Under the pieces are notes generated by a model that was not told where the DNA came from, did not search any database, and worked only from the letters and a program-made list of their open reading frames with translations. From Burkholderiales bacterium (GTDB lineage: Bacteria; Pseudomonadota; Gammaproteobacteria; Burkholderiales; Burkholderiaceae_C), in NCBI GenBank assembly GCA_030603635.1, contig JAUVXK010000014.1:1-39432 (forward strand): a stretch of DNA of 39,432 bases. Direction: 5' to 3'. Position numbers and translations under genes: made by a program. Shown here piece by piece: positions 33,201 through 39,432 of the stretch. The first letter of the stretch is position 1; every line of letters begins with the position of its first letter.

Positions 33201-34094
33201 CGCGATGCCTTCCCGAACGTCATCGACCTGTTCGACGCCGCCGTGCGCGCGGTCGCCGCCATCCCCGAAGAAGACGAACCTGACGACGTCAACCCCATCC
33301 GAGCCAGGGTGCGGCGGGAAGCAGCGCAGGCGCAAGCCAGCGGCGTCACGCAAGAGCAGGCGCAGCGCCAGGCCACCTGGCGCGTCTTCGGCCCCCGGCC
33401 AGGCGGCTATGGCGCAGGCTTGCAGGAGCTGATCGCCAGCGGCCGCTGGGCCGACGAAGGCGATCTGGCGCAGGCCTACCTTCGCGCAGGTGCCTTTGCC
33501 TACGGGCAGGACGCCCATGGGCAGGCTGCGCGCGACACTTTCGAGCGGCGGCTGGCAAGTGTGGACGCGGTGTTGCACAACCAGGACAACCGCGAGCACG
33601 ACATCCTCGACTCCGACGACTACTACCAGTTCCAGGGGGGCATGGCGGCCGCAGTGCAGCATCTGACTGGTGCACCGGCCGCGCTCTACCACGGCGACCT
33701 TAGCGTGCCCGGGGCACCGCGCATTCGCACCCTGGGTGAAGAGGTTGCTCGTGTGGTGCGCTCGCGTGCCGCCAACCCAAAGTGGATCGACGGCGTCAAA
33801 CGCCACGGTTACAAAGGCGCGTTCGAGGTGGCCGCCACGGTGGACTTCCTGTTTGCCTTCGACGCCACCACCGGCGTGGTTGGCGACCACCAGTACGCCC
33901 TGCTTGCCGACGCGTACCTGCACGACGACGCGACCCGGGATTTCCTGCAGCAGCACAACCCGTTGGCCATGCGCAGCATCGGCGAGCGCTTGCTTGAAGC
34001 CGTGCATCGCGGGCTGTGGCGTGAGCCCGGTGATCACCGGGAACGGATCGAACGGCACCTGCTTGCGCTCGAACGGCGGCTGGAGGAGCCTTGA
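30282..34094 (+). CDS. cobN: Cobaltochelatase large subunit
   Basis: The 1270-residue protein is of normal CobN length. It starts MHLLSTRPGGFVEDGGQG. The conserved core includes FYFWLRRVFAVDAVVHVGKH, GNLEWLPGKSVALG and FIVNDPGEGSQAKRRTQAV; later come LPTGRNFYSVDT and VGLSVWGTSTMRTGGED. It binds hydrogenobyrinic acid a,c-diamide and inserts Co(II), driven by an AAA+ motor of small and medium subunits. In this genome those partners look like ChlI/ChlD-type proteins encoded 1.1 kb downstream rather than CobS/CobT. A terminator-like hairpin follows the stop. Confidence 0.96.
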   Translation: MHLLSTRPGGFVEDGGQGVVRVEQSPGDIVVLSAADTTLSLLSDAAAGLPEAFPKVRLANLMWLRQPASTDFYVDDVLRHARVVVVDHLGSPSDWAYLVEQLMSLAARQGQWLALFSGDNVEDPQLLLRSTAPVEDCRQLWRCLREGGRANASAFFALIGHAVYGLGQRPPPPQPLPPVMRYSPAVAERWLPGAPVALLVFYRAHVQAGNTAVFDAVITALAQKGLNTLALGVDSLKNPASLAVLQGLAAQQGVSVVLNATSFAVASLDGAEDERAAEQTLVELAGDAPVLQLITAGCSQEQWQDDPHGLASRDLAMQVVLPEVDGRICTRAISFKGLAWRCERTEVDVVRYQPEPERIDFVAELARRWCALRERLPASKRVALILANYPNDDARLANGVGLDTPASTVHILQAMQAQGYAVGTLPADGDELMAALTQGVTNNLDANDHRPAGQSLSMADYLADFQALPQASQDAVCGLWGPPAQDPMVRSGRFMVPGLRLGQLFVGIQPARGRDLDLVASYHDADLVPTHAYLAFYFWLRRVFAVDAVVHVGKHGNLEWLPGKSVALGAECWPDALLGPLPHLYPFIVNDPGEGSQAKRRTQAVIIDHLMPALTRAETYGPLLDLERQMDEYYEALVLDPRRAKRLRETILEHVIKHRLHEDLGFQSLTDDTQREQLLTRLDAYLCEIKESQIRDGLHVLGCSPQGRQRTDTLVALARFPCGKTAEQSGLLAALAQDLGLQGFDPLAVEWAAPWIGPRPDALACLSDAPWRHAGHTRERLEMLAAQFVERYLAVDQRGATAPEQPDMLTWPRSAPVIRRMREVLAPKLDACGPAEIEQLLRGLAGRFVTPGPSGAPSRGRPDVLPTGRNFYSVDTRAVPTPTAYAMGLLAAQRVIERHLQDQGTYPEAVGLSVWGTSTMRTGGEDIAQAFALLGVRPKWAAGSNRVVDIEVLPMAMSHRPRIDVTLRVSGFFRDAFPNVIDLFDAAVRAVAAIPEEDEPDDVNPIRARVRREAAQAQASGVTQEQAQRQATWRVFGPRPGGYGAGLQELIASGRWADEGDLAQAYLRAGAFAYGQDAHGQAARDTFERRLASVDAVLHNQDNREHDILDSDDYYQFQGGMAAAVQHLTGAPAALYHGDLSVPGAPRIRTLGEEVARVVRSRAANPKWIDGVKRHGYKGAFEVAATVDFLFAFDATTGVVGDHQYALLADAYLHDDATRDFLQQHNPLAMRSIGERLLEAVHRGLWREPGDHRERIERHLLALERRLEEP

Positions 34095-34120
34095 TGTGTT
34101 GTTCCCTATTTTTTCGCGAC

Positions 34121-34142
34121 GCCGATGGTTTATCGGCTTTTT
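34121..34142 (+). terminator. Intrinsic terminator hairpin between cobN and cbtB
   Basis: GCCGAT (34121-34126) pairs with ATCGGC (34132-34137) around GGTTT and is followed directly by TTTTT. It lies 27 bp after the cobN stop and 26 bp before the cbtB start. It may end part of the transcripts or protect upstream mRNA. The short 6-bp stem suggests partial termination. Confidence 0.6.
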
Positions 34143-34167
34143 GTCAACCCACCCCAAGGAGTTCATC

Positions 34168-34353
34168 ATGACCCAATTCAACACGTCCAACCCGGTGGTC
34201 CCGGCGACGCGCAGCACTGGCCTGTGGGCCAGCCTGTTTGCGGCAGCCGCCCTTGGCCTGGTGCTGCTGTACGGTGTGGCGTTCGCGCACAGCCCGTTGG
34301 CCCACAACGCCGCGCACGACGTTCGCCACGTCACCGTCAAGCCCTGCCACTGA
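34168..34353 (+). CDS. cbtB: CbtB-type small cobalt transporter subunit
   Basis: The 61-residue protein has one transmembrane helix (about residues 18-38) and a His-rich end HSPLAHNAAHDVRHVTVKPC then His. This matches CbtB, a partner of CbtA predicted from B12-regulated gene clusters to move cobalt. A very good ribosome site (AAGGAG, 6 bases) precedes ATG 34168. It follows the cobN-cbtB terminator hairpin. Transport is inferred from genomic association, not proven for this protein. Confidence 0.85.
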   Translation: MTQFNTSNPVVPATRSTGLWASLFAAAALGLVLLYGVAFAHSPLAHNAAHDVRHVTVKPCH

Positions 34354-34391
34354 CAGGCGGCAGCCAGCATTCGTTTCCAGGAGCTCGCAAC

Positions 34392-35186
34392 ATGAGACTG
34401 TTCCAAACCCTTTTCTGGGCGGCGCTGACTGTCGCTTTGGTGGTAGGCAGCGCACACACGGTGCTGATGCAGTGGTGGGCCACGCCCATCATCCTGGAGG
34501 CGGAAACCTTTGAAGACCAGAAGATCACGATAGGCACCTTGGCTGAAGATGGCCATGCCCACGACCATGCCACGCCGGAGGCGCACACCCATGCGGTGGC
34601 GGCTGAAGGCAACGACGCCGTGTGGACACCCCAGGACGGGGTCGAGCGCACATTCTGGACCTGGGCCGCCACGGTGCTGCATGCGTTGGCGATGGCGTTG
34701 CTGGGCTTGGTGGCACTGAGTGTGCGAACCCATTTGCGCGGACCAGCCTCGTCGCGGCTGTTGCTGGCACTAGGGCTGGCCACGGCAGGCTTCGTTAGCT
34801 TGCACCTGTGGCCAGCATTGGGGTTGCATGCCGAGATTCCTGGCATGGACGCTGCGTACCTGCAAGGGCGCCAGGCTTGGTGGGCGCTGGCTGTGGCCAG
34901 CGCATCGGCGGCTTGCGCAGCCATTGCACTGGGACGCGGCGCATGGCGATGGGGGGTAGCCGCAGCCTTGCTGGCGTTGCCCTTTGTCGTGGGGGCGCCG
35001 CAGTTGGCGGGCGACCCCCTTGCCGGGTTCAGTGGGCAGGCCCAAACGGCCCTGCGGGCGCTGGGTGCTGAGTTTGTGCTTGTCACGCACACGCTGGCCG
35101 TGGTGTTCTGGCTCGGGCTGGGGGCTGCCTGTGCCTGGGCGTTCCAGCGCTGGGTGCAACCTGTCCTGATCACTTCCGTCCCTTGA
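34392..35186 (+). CDS. cbtA: CbtA-family putative cobalt transporter
   Basis: The 264-residue membrane protein has about six helices. It begins [21 protein letters not shown] His-rich loop ([18 protein letters not shown], about residues 54-71) between the first and second helices is likely to bind metal. Conserved histidines also lie in the helices (for example [17 protein letters not shown]). CbtA with CbtB forms a proposed cobalt uptake pair often under B12 riboswitch control. Ribosome site AGGAG lies nine bases upstream. It is 38 bp from cbtB and 10 bp before the chelatase ATPase gene. Confidence 0.87.
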   Translation: MRLFQTLFWAALTVALVVGSAHTVLMQWWATPIILEAETFEDQKITIGTLAEDGHAHDHATPEAHTHAVAAEGNDAVWTPQDGVERTFWTWAATVLHALAMALLGLVALSVRTHLRGPASSRLLLALGLATAGFVSLHLWPALGLHAEIPGMDAAYLQGRQAWWALAVASASAACAAIALGRGAWRWGVAAALLALPFVVGAPQLAGDPLAGFSGQAQTALRALGAEFVLVTHTLAVVFWLGLGAACAWAFQRWVQPVLITSVP

Positions 35187-35196
35187 ATGCACAAAC

Positions 35197-36270
35197 ATGA
35201 CTGTTTCCGTTATTCCCGTTGACACGGGCCACTCTGCGGTTTTTCCCTTCAACGCGCTGGTGGGGCAGCCGCGGCTGCGGCAGGCCTTGCTTCTGGCGGC
35301 GGTGGACGAGCGCATCGGCGGCGTGCTCATCAGCGGGCCGCGTGGAAATGCCAAGTCCACGGCGGCTCGCGCGCTGGCGGGCCTGTTGCCGGGTGCTCCC
35401 TTCGTCAACCTGCCGCTGGCGGCCAGTCTGGAGCAGCTCGTGGGCACGCTGAGCCTGGAGGATGCCCTGCGTGACGGCGAGGTGCGGCTGGCACCGGGTC
35501 TGGTGGCTCGTGCCCATGGTGGTGTGCTCTACGTTGACGAAGTCAACCTGCTACCGGATGCGTTGGTGGATGCGTTGCTTGACGTGGCCGCCAGTGGAAC
35601 GAACACGGTGGAGCGCGATGGCATATCCCGTCAGCATGCCGCCCGTTTCGTTCTGGTGGGCACCATGAACCCCGAGGAGGGGGACTTGCGCCCACAGCTG
35701 CTCGATCGTTTTGGTCTGTCGGTCGCCCTGGACAATCCTGACGACCCCGTGCAGCGTCGGGATATCGTGCGCACACGGTTGGCCTTTGATCAGGACCCAG
35801 GCGCAGTGCTCAGGCTGCATGAAGCGGAGCAGGCCCGTCTTCAGGCCAATGTGGCGGCCGCCCGCGAGGTTCTGCCCCGCCTGGCCTGGCACGATGACGT
35901 GCTGCAGCGCGCCGCCGACCTTGCACTGGCGGCTGGCGTCGATGGCGTGCGGGCTGACCTGGTGATGCTGCGCGCCGCCCGCGCGCACGCAGCGCTGGAA
36001 GGGCGTGACTGTGTGCACGTGGAGGACGTGGACGCGGTGGCCGAGTTTGCCCTGGCGCACCGCCGTGGCGATGACGGTCACACCCTTGACGTCAAGCCCC
36101 CGGCGGGGGCGTCGCACGGAAATCAGCGGCCCCATTCACCCGGGTCGCAGTCCGCGAATGCCTCATCAACACACGCCGGAATAGAGGGTGACTGGGGTGC
36201 ACTGCCTCCACAGCCACAAGCCATGGCACGGGTGCGATCCATGGGAGCGTTTATTCCAAAAAAAGCGTGA
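35197..36270 (+). CDS. chlD: ChlI-like AAA+ ATPase of cobaltochelatase (small subunit; zero-frame product of chlD)
   Basis: The 357-residue zero-frame product is a ChlI/BchI-type AAA+ ATPase: Walker [10 protein letters not shown] (47-55), Walker [17 protein letters not shown], sensor block [18 protein letters not shown]. After about residue 300 comes a Pro/Ser/Ala-rich linker, as in the middle of ChlD proteins rather than the end of a normal ChlI. It ends FIPKKA at an A7 run followed by TGA. A -1 shift at the A run joins it to the VWA frame (36267-36968), giving a complete ChlD of about 590 residues. So this gene could supply both small and medium subunits to CobN. No separate chlI or cobS/cobT gene is seen. 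Confidence 0.9.
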   Translation: MTVSVIPVDTGHSAVFPFNALVGQPRLRQALLLAAVDERIGGVLISGPRGNAKSTAARALAGLLPGAPFVNLPLAASLEQLVGTLSLEDALRDGEVRLAPGLVARAHGGVLYVDEVNLLPDALVDALLDVAASGTNTVERDGISRQHAARFVLVGTMNPEEGDLRPQLLDRFGLSVALDNPDDPVQRRDIVRTRLAFDQDPGAVLRLHEAEQARLQANVAAAREVLPRLAWHDDVLQRAADLALAAGVDGVRADLVMLRAARAHAALEGRDCVHVEDVDAVAEFALAHRRGDDGHTLDVKPPAGASHGNQRPHSPGSQSANASSTHAGIEGDWGALPPQPQAMARVRSMGAFIPKKA

Positions 36271-36318
36271 GCCACCCTGGCCCGCGCGGACCCACGGTGT
36301 CCAGCGGCCGGCGGTGGC
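36243..36318 (+). promoter_or_regulatory. Programmed -1 ribosomal frameshift signal in chlD
   Basis: Three parts are visible. GGGAG (36243-36247) is Shine-Dalgarno-like and ends 10 nt before the slippery run. A7 (36258-36264) is in the form A_AAA_AAA relative to the zero frame. After a 6-nt spacer a stem forms from GCCACC/GGTGGC and GGCC/GGCC (36271-36282 with 36306-36318). The zero-frame stop TGA (36268) lies in the spacer. The layout and the upstream spacing match E. coli dnaX. Slip by one base gives Lys-Lys-Ser-Val-Ser and enters the VWA frame with no stop. Confidence 0.8.
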
Positions 36319-36968
36319 AGTTTCCTCTGTCGGGGTCGCGCCTGTTCCTGCCGGGCCGCGTGCAACCTGTGGCGTGCGCGGGTGGTCCCGTGGGCCAGCG
36401 CGTTGACTGGGTGCGAACCCTAGCCGCCAAAGGCCGGGGGCGGTTGCGGCAGGAGCACGTTCGTCGTCAGCCGCTGAACGTGCGGGTGCCCACCTTGCAT
36501 GTCATCGCTTTGGATACCTCTGGCTCCATGCGTTCGCGGGGCCGCTTGTCGTGGGCCAAGGGGTATGCCGCGACTCTGATTCAGGAGGCCGCGCGCCAGG
36601 GTGATGACGTCGCCTTGCTGTGCTTTGGCGGGCAGGGTGTGGAACTGCTGCTTCCTCCGGGACCGGCACGCACGGCAGGTGTGGTGCGTGTGCGCCCATT
36701 GGGTGGTGGTGGTGGCACGCCGTTGTCGGCCTGCGTGTCCGAAGCCGACCGCCTGCTGCAGACTGTCAGGCGCGGGCAGAGGCCATTTGCCAAGGCCTGT
36801 TTCTGGCTGCTCACTGATGGCCGCACGCTAGACGAACCCCTGGCGCCCAAGGTGGCTGACCGAGTCATTGTCGTTGACTTCGATGACCCTAGGTTGCCAA
36901 TTGGCCGGTGCGCCAGTTGGGCCAAAGGTTGGGGGGCGGAGTACCGCCTGGGCGCCTCAGGCGCCTGA
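36267..36968 (+). CDS. chlD: VWA (ChlD-type) domain of cobaltochelatase medium subunit, read after a -1 frameshift
   Basis: This frame encodes about 233 residues: a basic Pro/Gly linker, then a von Willebrand A domain with the MIDAS motif DTSGSM, the later Thr in GGGGTPLSA, and ending in VIVVDFDD. ChlD and CobT proteins have such C-terminal VWA domains that contact the large subunit. GTG 36267 overlaps the zero-frame stop (GTGA), so separate start is conceivable, but the first 40 residues are low complexity. The slippery A7 four bases upstream is the more economical route to a fused AAA-VWA protein (about 590 residues from 35197). It is listed separately only because it is a distinct frame. 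Confidence 0.85.
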   Translation: MSHPGPRGPTVSSGRRWQFPLSGSRLFLPGRVQPVACAGGPVGQRVDWVRTLAAKGRGRLRQEHVRRQPLNVRVPTLHVIALDTSGSMRSRGRLSWAKGYAATLIQEAARQGDDVALLCFGGQGVELLLPPGPARTAGVVRVRPLGGGGGTPLSACVSEADRLLQTVRRGQRPFAKACFWLLTDGRTLDEPLAPKVADRVIVVDFDDPRLPIGRCASWAKGWGAEYRLGASGA

Positions 36969-36974
36969 ACTTTT
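36951..36974 (+). terminator. Weak terminator-like hairpin at the chlD end
   Basis: GGCGCC-TCA-GGCGCC (36951-36965) overlaps the last codons of chlD and is followed by TTTT at 36971-36974. The tract is short and the loop tight, so termination would be inefficient. Confidence 0.3.
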
Positions 36975-36994
36975 AACAGTACGAAAACGCTACT

Positions 36995-37405
36995 ATGACG
37001 CATTTAACGTCCTCCTCCACTACCGAGGTGATCGTCTGTACCACCTGCAGGCCTCCTGGGGCTTCACGCGACGAACCAGCGGCTGGTGCCTTGTTGTTTG
37101 ACGCGGTTCAGGCGGCACAAAGCGCGGATGCGTCAGGCCAGTGGAGCCGGGTGCGGGTTCGCGGGATGGCATGCATGAGCGGTTGCTCGCGAGCTTGTAC
37201 CGTGGCCTTCCAGGCGCCTGGCAAGCACAGCTACCTGTTTGGCGATCTGACGCCAGTTGCCGGACTTGCCGAGCAGGTGCTGGCCTGCGCCCGCCTGCAC
37301 GCTGACGCCCCGGACGGTACGCTTGCGCGGGGCGAACGGCCTGAGGGCCTGCGCAACGGCATTCTCGCCAAGCTGCCGCCAACGCTGGCGCCCTCCCTGC
37401 CGTGA
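36995..37405 (+). CDS. DUF1636 thioredoxin-like [2Fe-2S] ferredoxin family protein
   Basis: The 136-residue protein has IVCTTCRPPG at the N-terminus (C-x2-C) and a second cluster GMACMSGCSRACTVAF (C-x3-C-x3-C), followed by KHSYLFGDL. This is the DUF1636 pattern, a thioredoxin-fold ferredoxin or metal-binding protein with no assigned job. It lies between the chelatase gene and bluB; its stop overlaps the bluB GTG (GTGA), so it is translated with bluB. An electron-transfer role for BluB, CobG or a corrinoid reductase is possible but unproven. No clear ribosome site precedes ATG 36995. Confidence 0.82.
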   Translation: MTHLTSSSTTEVIVCTTCRPPGASRDEPAAGALLFDAVQAAQSADASGQWSRVRVRGMACMSGCSRACTVAFQAPGKHSYLFGDLTPVAGLAEQVLACARLHADAPDGTLARGERPEGLRNGILAKLPPTLAPSLP

Positions 37406-38130
37406 GCGCCCAGCAGCAGACATCCAACGCCCTGCAGTGGGGACCGGCACAGCCGTTTTCCGCGCAAGACGCCGACGCCGTCTACCGCGCCATCCGCGAG
37501 CGGCGCGACATGCGGCATTTCTCCGGGGGCGTGGTGGCACCGGACGTGCTGCGCCGTCTGTTGCAGGCGGCCCACTTCGCGCCCAGTGTCGGCTTCATGC
37601 AGCCGTGGCGGTTCATCAGGGTCACGCAGCGCGACATGCGCGAGCGCCTGCATGGGCTGGTGGAGGACGAGCGCAAGCGCACCGCCCAGGCCTTGGGGGC
37701 GCGGCAGGACGAGTTCATGCGCTTGAAGGTGCAAGGTGTGCTGGACGCCGCCGAGGTGCTGGTGGTGTCGCTTGCCGACGGGCGGGACAAGCACGTTTTT
37801 GGCCGAAGGACCATGCCTGCGATGGACCTGGCGTCCGCTGCCTGCGCCATCCAGAACCTGTGGCTGGCGGCCCGTGCCGAAGGGCTGGGCATGGGGTGGG
37901 TGTCTTTGTTCGAACCGGCGGATCTGGCCACCTTGCTGGGCCTGCCCGAGGGGGCGGAACCCATCGCCATTCTCTGCCTGGGGCCGGTGCAGGGCTACTA
38001 TGCGCAGCCCATGCTGGAGCAGGAGCGCTGGGCCTGCCGTGCGCCCTTGGAGGCACTCGTGTTCGACGATGTCTGGGGCGAGGTGAGCCAACTGTTCGCC
38101 TGCGGCGCGCAGAAGGAGGTAACGAAGTGA
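37402..38130 (+). CDS. bluB: 5,6-Dimethylbenzimidazole synthase
   Basis: The 242-residue flavin-destroying enzyme cleaves FMNH2 with oxygen to give dimethylbenzimidazole, the lower ligand of B12. Visible blocks are YRAIRERRDMRHF (FMN phosphate site), HFAPSVGFMQPWRFIRV and MPAMDLASAACAIQNLWLAA. These distinguish BluB from ordinary nitroreductases. GTG 37402 overlaps the preceding stop by 4 bp; the next gene shares one base (TGATG). An oxygen requirement fits the aerobic pathway. Confidence 0.93.
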   Translation: MSAQQQTSNALQWGPAQPFSAQDADAVYRAIRERRDMRHFSGGVVAPDVLRRLLQAAHFAPSVGFMQPWRFIRVTQRDMRERLHGLVEDERKRTAQALGARQDEFMRLKVQGVLDAAEVLVVSLADGRDKHVFGRRTMPAMDLASAACAIQNLWLAARAEGLGMGWVSLFEPADLATLLGLPEGAEPIAILCLGPVQGYYAQPMLEQERWACRAPLEALVFDDVWGEVSQLFACGAQKEVTK

Positions 38131-39128
38131 TGGTCGGCGGCCCGTTTTTGCCAGATGCCTTGGCGCTGGCCCCTGCCGTTCCCGTGGCGCTGGCTGTGGA
38201 CCGCTGGTGGGGCGAGCCGCCCGTGCGCTGGCACCCCGTGGTGTGGATGGGCAAAGCGCTGGAGCACCTGGGCCGCTGGGCGGCGCCTGCAGCCAGAGGC
38301 GACGGCGGCACCGAAGCGGCGGCTGGGCCTTTCGTGCGCGGGGCGCTGGCGTGGCTGTGCCTTGCGGCGGCCGTGTGCGTCGTGGCACTGGGCTTGCAGT
38401 TCTGGCTGCTGCAGTGGCCCGTCTGGGCGCAGGCCTTGTTGCTGGGCCTGTGCCTCAAGCCGCTGCTGGCCTGGCGCATGCTGCGATCAGAAGTGGCGGC
38501 GGTGGAGGCTGCGCTGGAACAGTCCCTGCAGGCTGGCCGGGAGCGCCTGTCGTGGCTGTGCAGCCGCGACGTGAGCCAGCTCACCGAAAGCGAAGTGCGC
38601 GAGACGGCGATCGAAACGCTGGCCGAAAACCTGAACGACTCGGTGGTGGCGCCCGTTTTCTGGTTTCTCGTGGCCGGTTTGCCGGGCGCAGCGCTGTACC
38701 GCATGGCCAACACGGCCGACGCCATGTGGGGTTACCGTGGCGAGCGGCAAGGGCGCGTCTGGACCTGGGCAGGCAAGTGGGCGGCGCGGACCGACGACGT
38801 GCTTTCCTGGCTGCCCGCGCGCCTGACGGCAGGCCTGCTGTGGGCGGCGAGCCATGGGCCAGGGGGCGCGAGCGTTCGGTGGTCTCGCCTGCCGCAGGAG
38901 GCCGCGTTCACACCTTCACCCAACGGCGGCTGGCCCATGGCCACCATGGCCATGGCATTGGGCGTTCGCTTGGGCAAGCCCGGCGTCTATGTGCTAAATG
39001 CCATGGGCGCTGAGCCTGGCACCAGGGACATGGAGCGCGCGCTCGGTATGGCTGGCCGCGCTGTGGGATGGGGCGTGGCGCTGTGCGTGCTTGCCGCCCT
39101 GAGCATTTGGATAGGAACGTTGTCATGA
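38130..39128 (+). CDS. cobD: Adenosylcobinamide-phosphate synthase (CbiB/CobD)
   Basis: The 332-residue membrane protein condenses adenosylcobyric acid with an aminopropanol (phosphate) side chain. Blocks are DRWWGEPPVRWHPVVWMG near the N-terminus, the RDVSQLTESEVRETAIETL segment, AENLNDSVVAPVFWF and YRMANTADAMWGYRG, plus four or so helices. AGAAGGAGGT nine bases upstream of ATG 38130 is the strongest ribosome site in the locus. It touches bluB by one base and overlaps cobC by 4 bp (ATGA). It is called cbiB in Salmonella, where cobD names a different gene. Confidence 0.93.
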   Translation: MVGGPFLPDALALAPAVPVALAVDRWWGEPPVRWHPVVWMGKALEHLGRWAAPAARGDGGTEAAAGPFVRGALAWLCLAAAVCVVALGLQFWLLQWPVWAQALLLGLCLKPLLAWRMLRSEVAAVEAALEQSLQAGRERLSWLCSRDVSQLTESEVRETAIETLAENLNDSVVAPVFWFLVAGLPGAALYRMANTADAMWGYRGERQGRVWTWAGKWAARTDDVLSWLPARLTAGLLWAASHGPGGASVRWSRLPQEAAFTPSPNGGWPMATMAMALGVRLGKPGVYVLNAMGAEPGTRDMERALGMAGRAVGWGVALCVLAALSIWIGTLS

Positions 39129-39432
39129 GCCGTGTGCACGGTGGCCCCGACGCCTTGGGCATTCCCGATTGGGACTTTTCCACGAACGCCAATGCCTGTG
39201 GCCCGTGCACCATGGCGCTGGAAGCCGTGCGCGCAGTAGAACCCACGCATTACCCGGACCCTGCATATGGCAGCCTTCGCGCAGCCCTGGCGGAATTCCA
39301 TGGAGTTGCTTCGCAGCGCATTGTTCTTGCCGCCAGCGGGAGCGAGGCCATCGCGCGGGTCACGGCCTGGGTGGCCAGGCGGGGAGGGCGGCGGGTCAGC
39401 GTGCCGGAGCATGCGTTTGGCGACTACGCTCA
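39125..39432 (+). CDS. cobC: Threonine-phosphate decarboxylase-like aminotransferase, N-terminal part (truncated by window edge)
   Basis: About 102 residues are present. They match the start of CobC-type class I aminotransferases: a start region MSRVHGGPDALGIPDWDFST with a conserved Asn nearby, the HYPDPAYGSLRAALAEFHGV block and the glycine loop LAASGSEAI. In the pathway it makes (R)-1-amino-2-propanol O-phosphate for CobD. The PLP lysine lies past the edge. It overlaps cobD by 4 bp. The assignment rests on position and N-terminal motifs. Confidence 0.85.
   Translation, partial: MSRVHGGPDALGIPDWDFSTNANACGPCTMALEAVRAVEPTHYPDPAYGSLRAALAEFHGVASQRIVLAASGSEAIARVTAWVARRGGRRVSVPEHAFGDYA

Noticed and set aside
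34095-34391. Second cobalamin riboswitch before cbtB-cbtA
   Set aside because: The gaps are 73 and 38 bp, too short for the aptamer, and no B12 box was found.
32286-34733. 815-residue open frame on the minus strand across cobN, cbtB and part of cbtA
   Set aside because: It lies antisense to well-supported genes, crosses their boundaries, has no recognisable domain and has Gln/His/Arg-rich composition typical of the shadow frames of GC-rich genes.
36267-36968. Interpretation of the AAA/VWA break as a pseudogene or sequencing error
   Set aside because: Both frames keep intact functional motifs, and the slippery run is flanked by GGGAG and a stem-loop at the expected distances. An A7 miscount cannot be fully excluded and is noted as a refuting test.

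Overview
The window looks like a chromosomal segment of a GC-rich betaproteobacterium, most likely Burkholderiales of the Comamonadaceae type. This is inferred from gene content (hrpA with DUF3418, divergent lptFG and pepA-holC, rraA, SWIB protein, zapA next to 6S RNA) and codon use, not from a database match. There is no rRNA, tRNA, insertion sequence or CRISPR array that I can see. It reads as stable chromosome rather than a mobile island.

Positions 1-12100 are housekeeping. They hold the 3' end of the helicase gene hrpA, then a small heme-copper-oxidase-like membrane protein facing a TetR regulator across two tandem 16-bp palindromes. A leftward run follows: lptF-lptG-cbiX-cysB-aminotransferase. 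Divergent from it are pepA-holC. Next come a SWIB-domain protein, rraA, a TauE/SafE transporter, a well-supported 6S RNA gene, zapA and a zapB-like coiled-coil gene.

Positions 12100-39432 are one very large rightward cobalamin (vitamin B12) locus headed by a cobalamin riboswitch. It encodes uptake (btuB, btuF, btuC, btuD), cobalt entry candidates (a lone CbiM, CbtB, CbtA) and the late-oxygen (aerobic) corrin ring pathway (cobA, cobG, cobI, cobJ, cobM, cobF, cobK, cobL, cobH). It also encodes amidation, cobalt insertion and adenosylation (cobB, cobN with ChlI/ChlD-type AAA and VWA parts, cobO, cobW), and lower-ligand and side-chain steps (bluB, cobD, start of cobC, cobU). CobG, CobF and CobN mark the aerobic route. 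Most junctions are 1-4 bp stop/start overlaps, so expression is probably translationally coupled. cobQ, cobV, cobT and a cob(II)yrinate reductase are not in the window and may lie past the right edge.

The most interesting structure is at 36243-36318. The cobaltochelatase AAA gene ends at an A7 slippery run, preceded at 10 nt by a Shine-Dalgarno-like GGGAG and followed at 6 nt by a stem-loop. A -1 slip fuses it in frame to the VWA gene. One gene could therefore make both the small (357 aa) and medium (about 590 aa) chelatase subunits. Other points of interest are cobK, placed antisense inside the operon with its start codon overlapping that of cobL; short cysteine-containing leader ORFs that end on the start codons of cobB and cobA; a signal-less BtuF paralogue; and a DUF1636 ferredoxin-like protein coupled to bluB.
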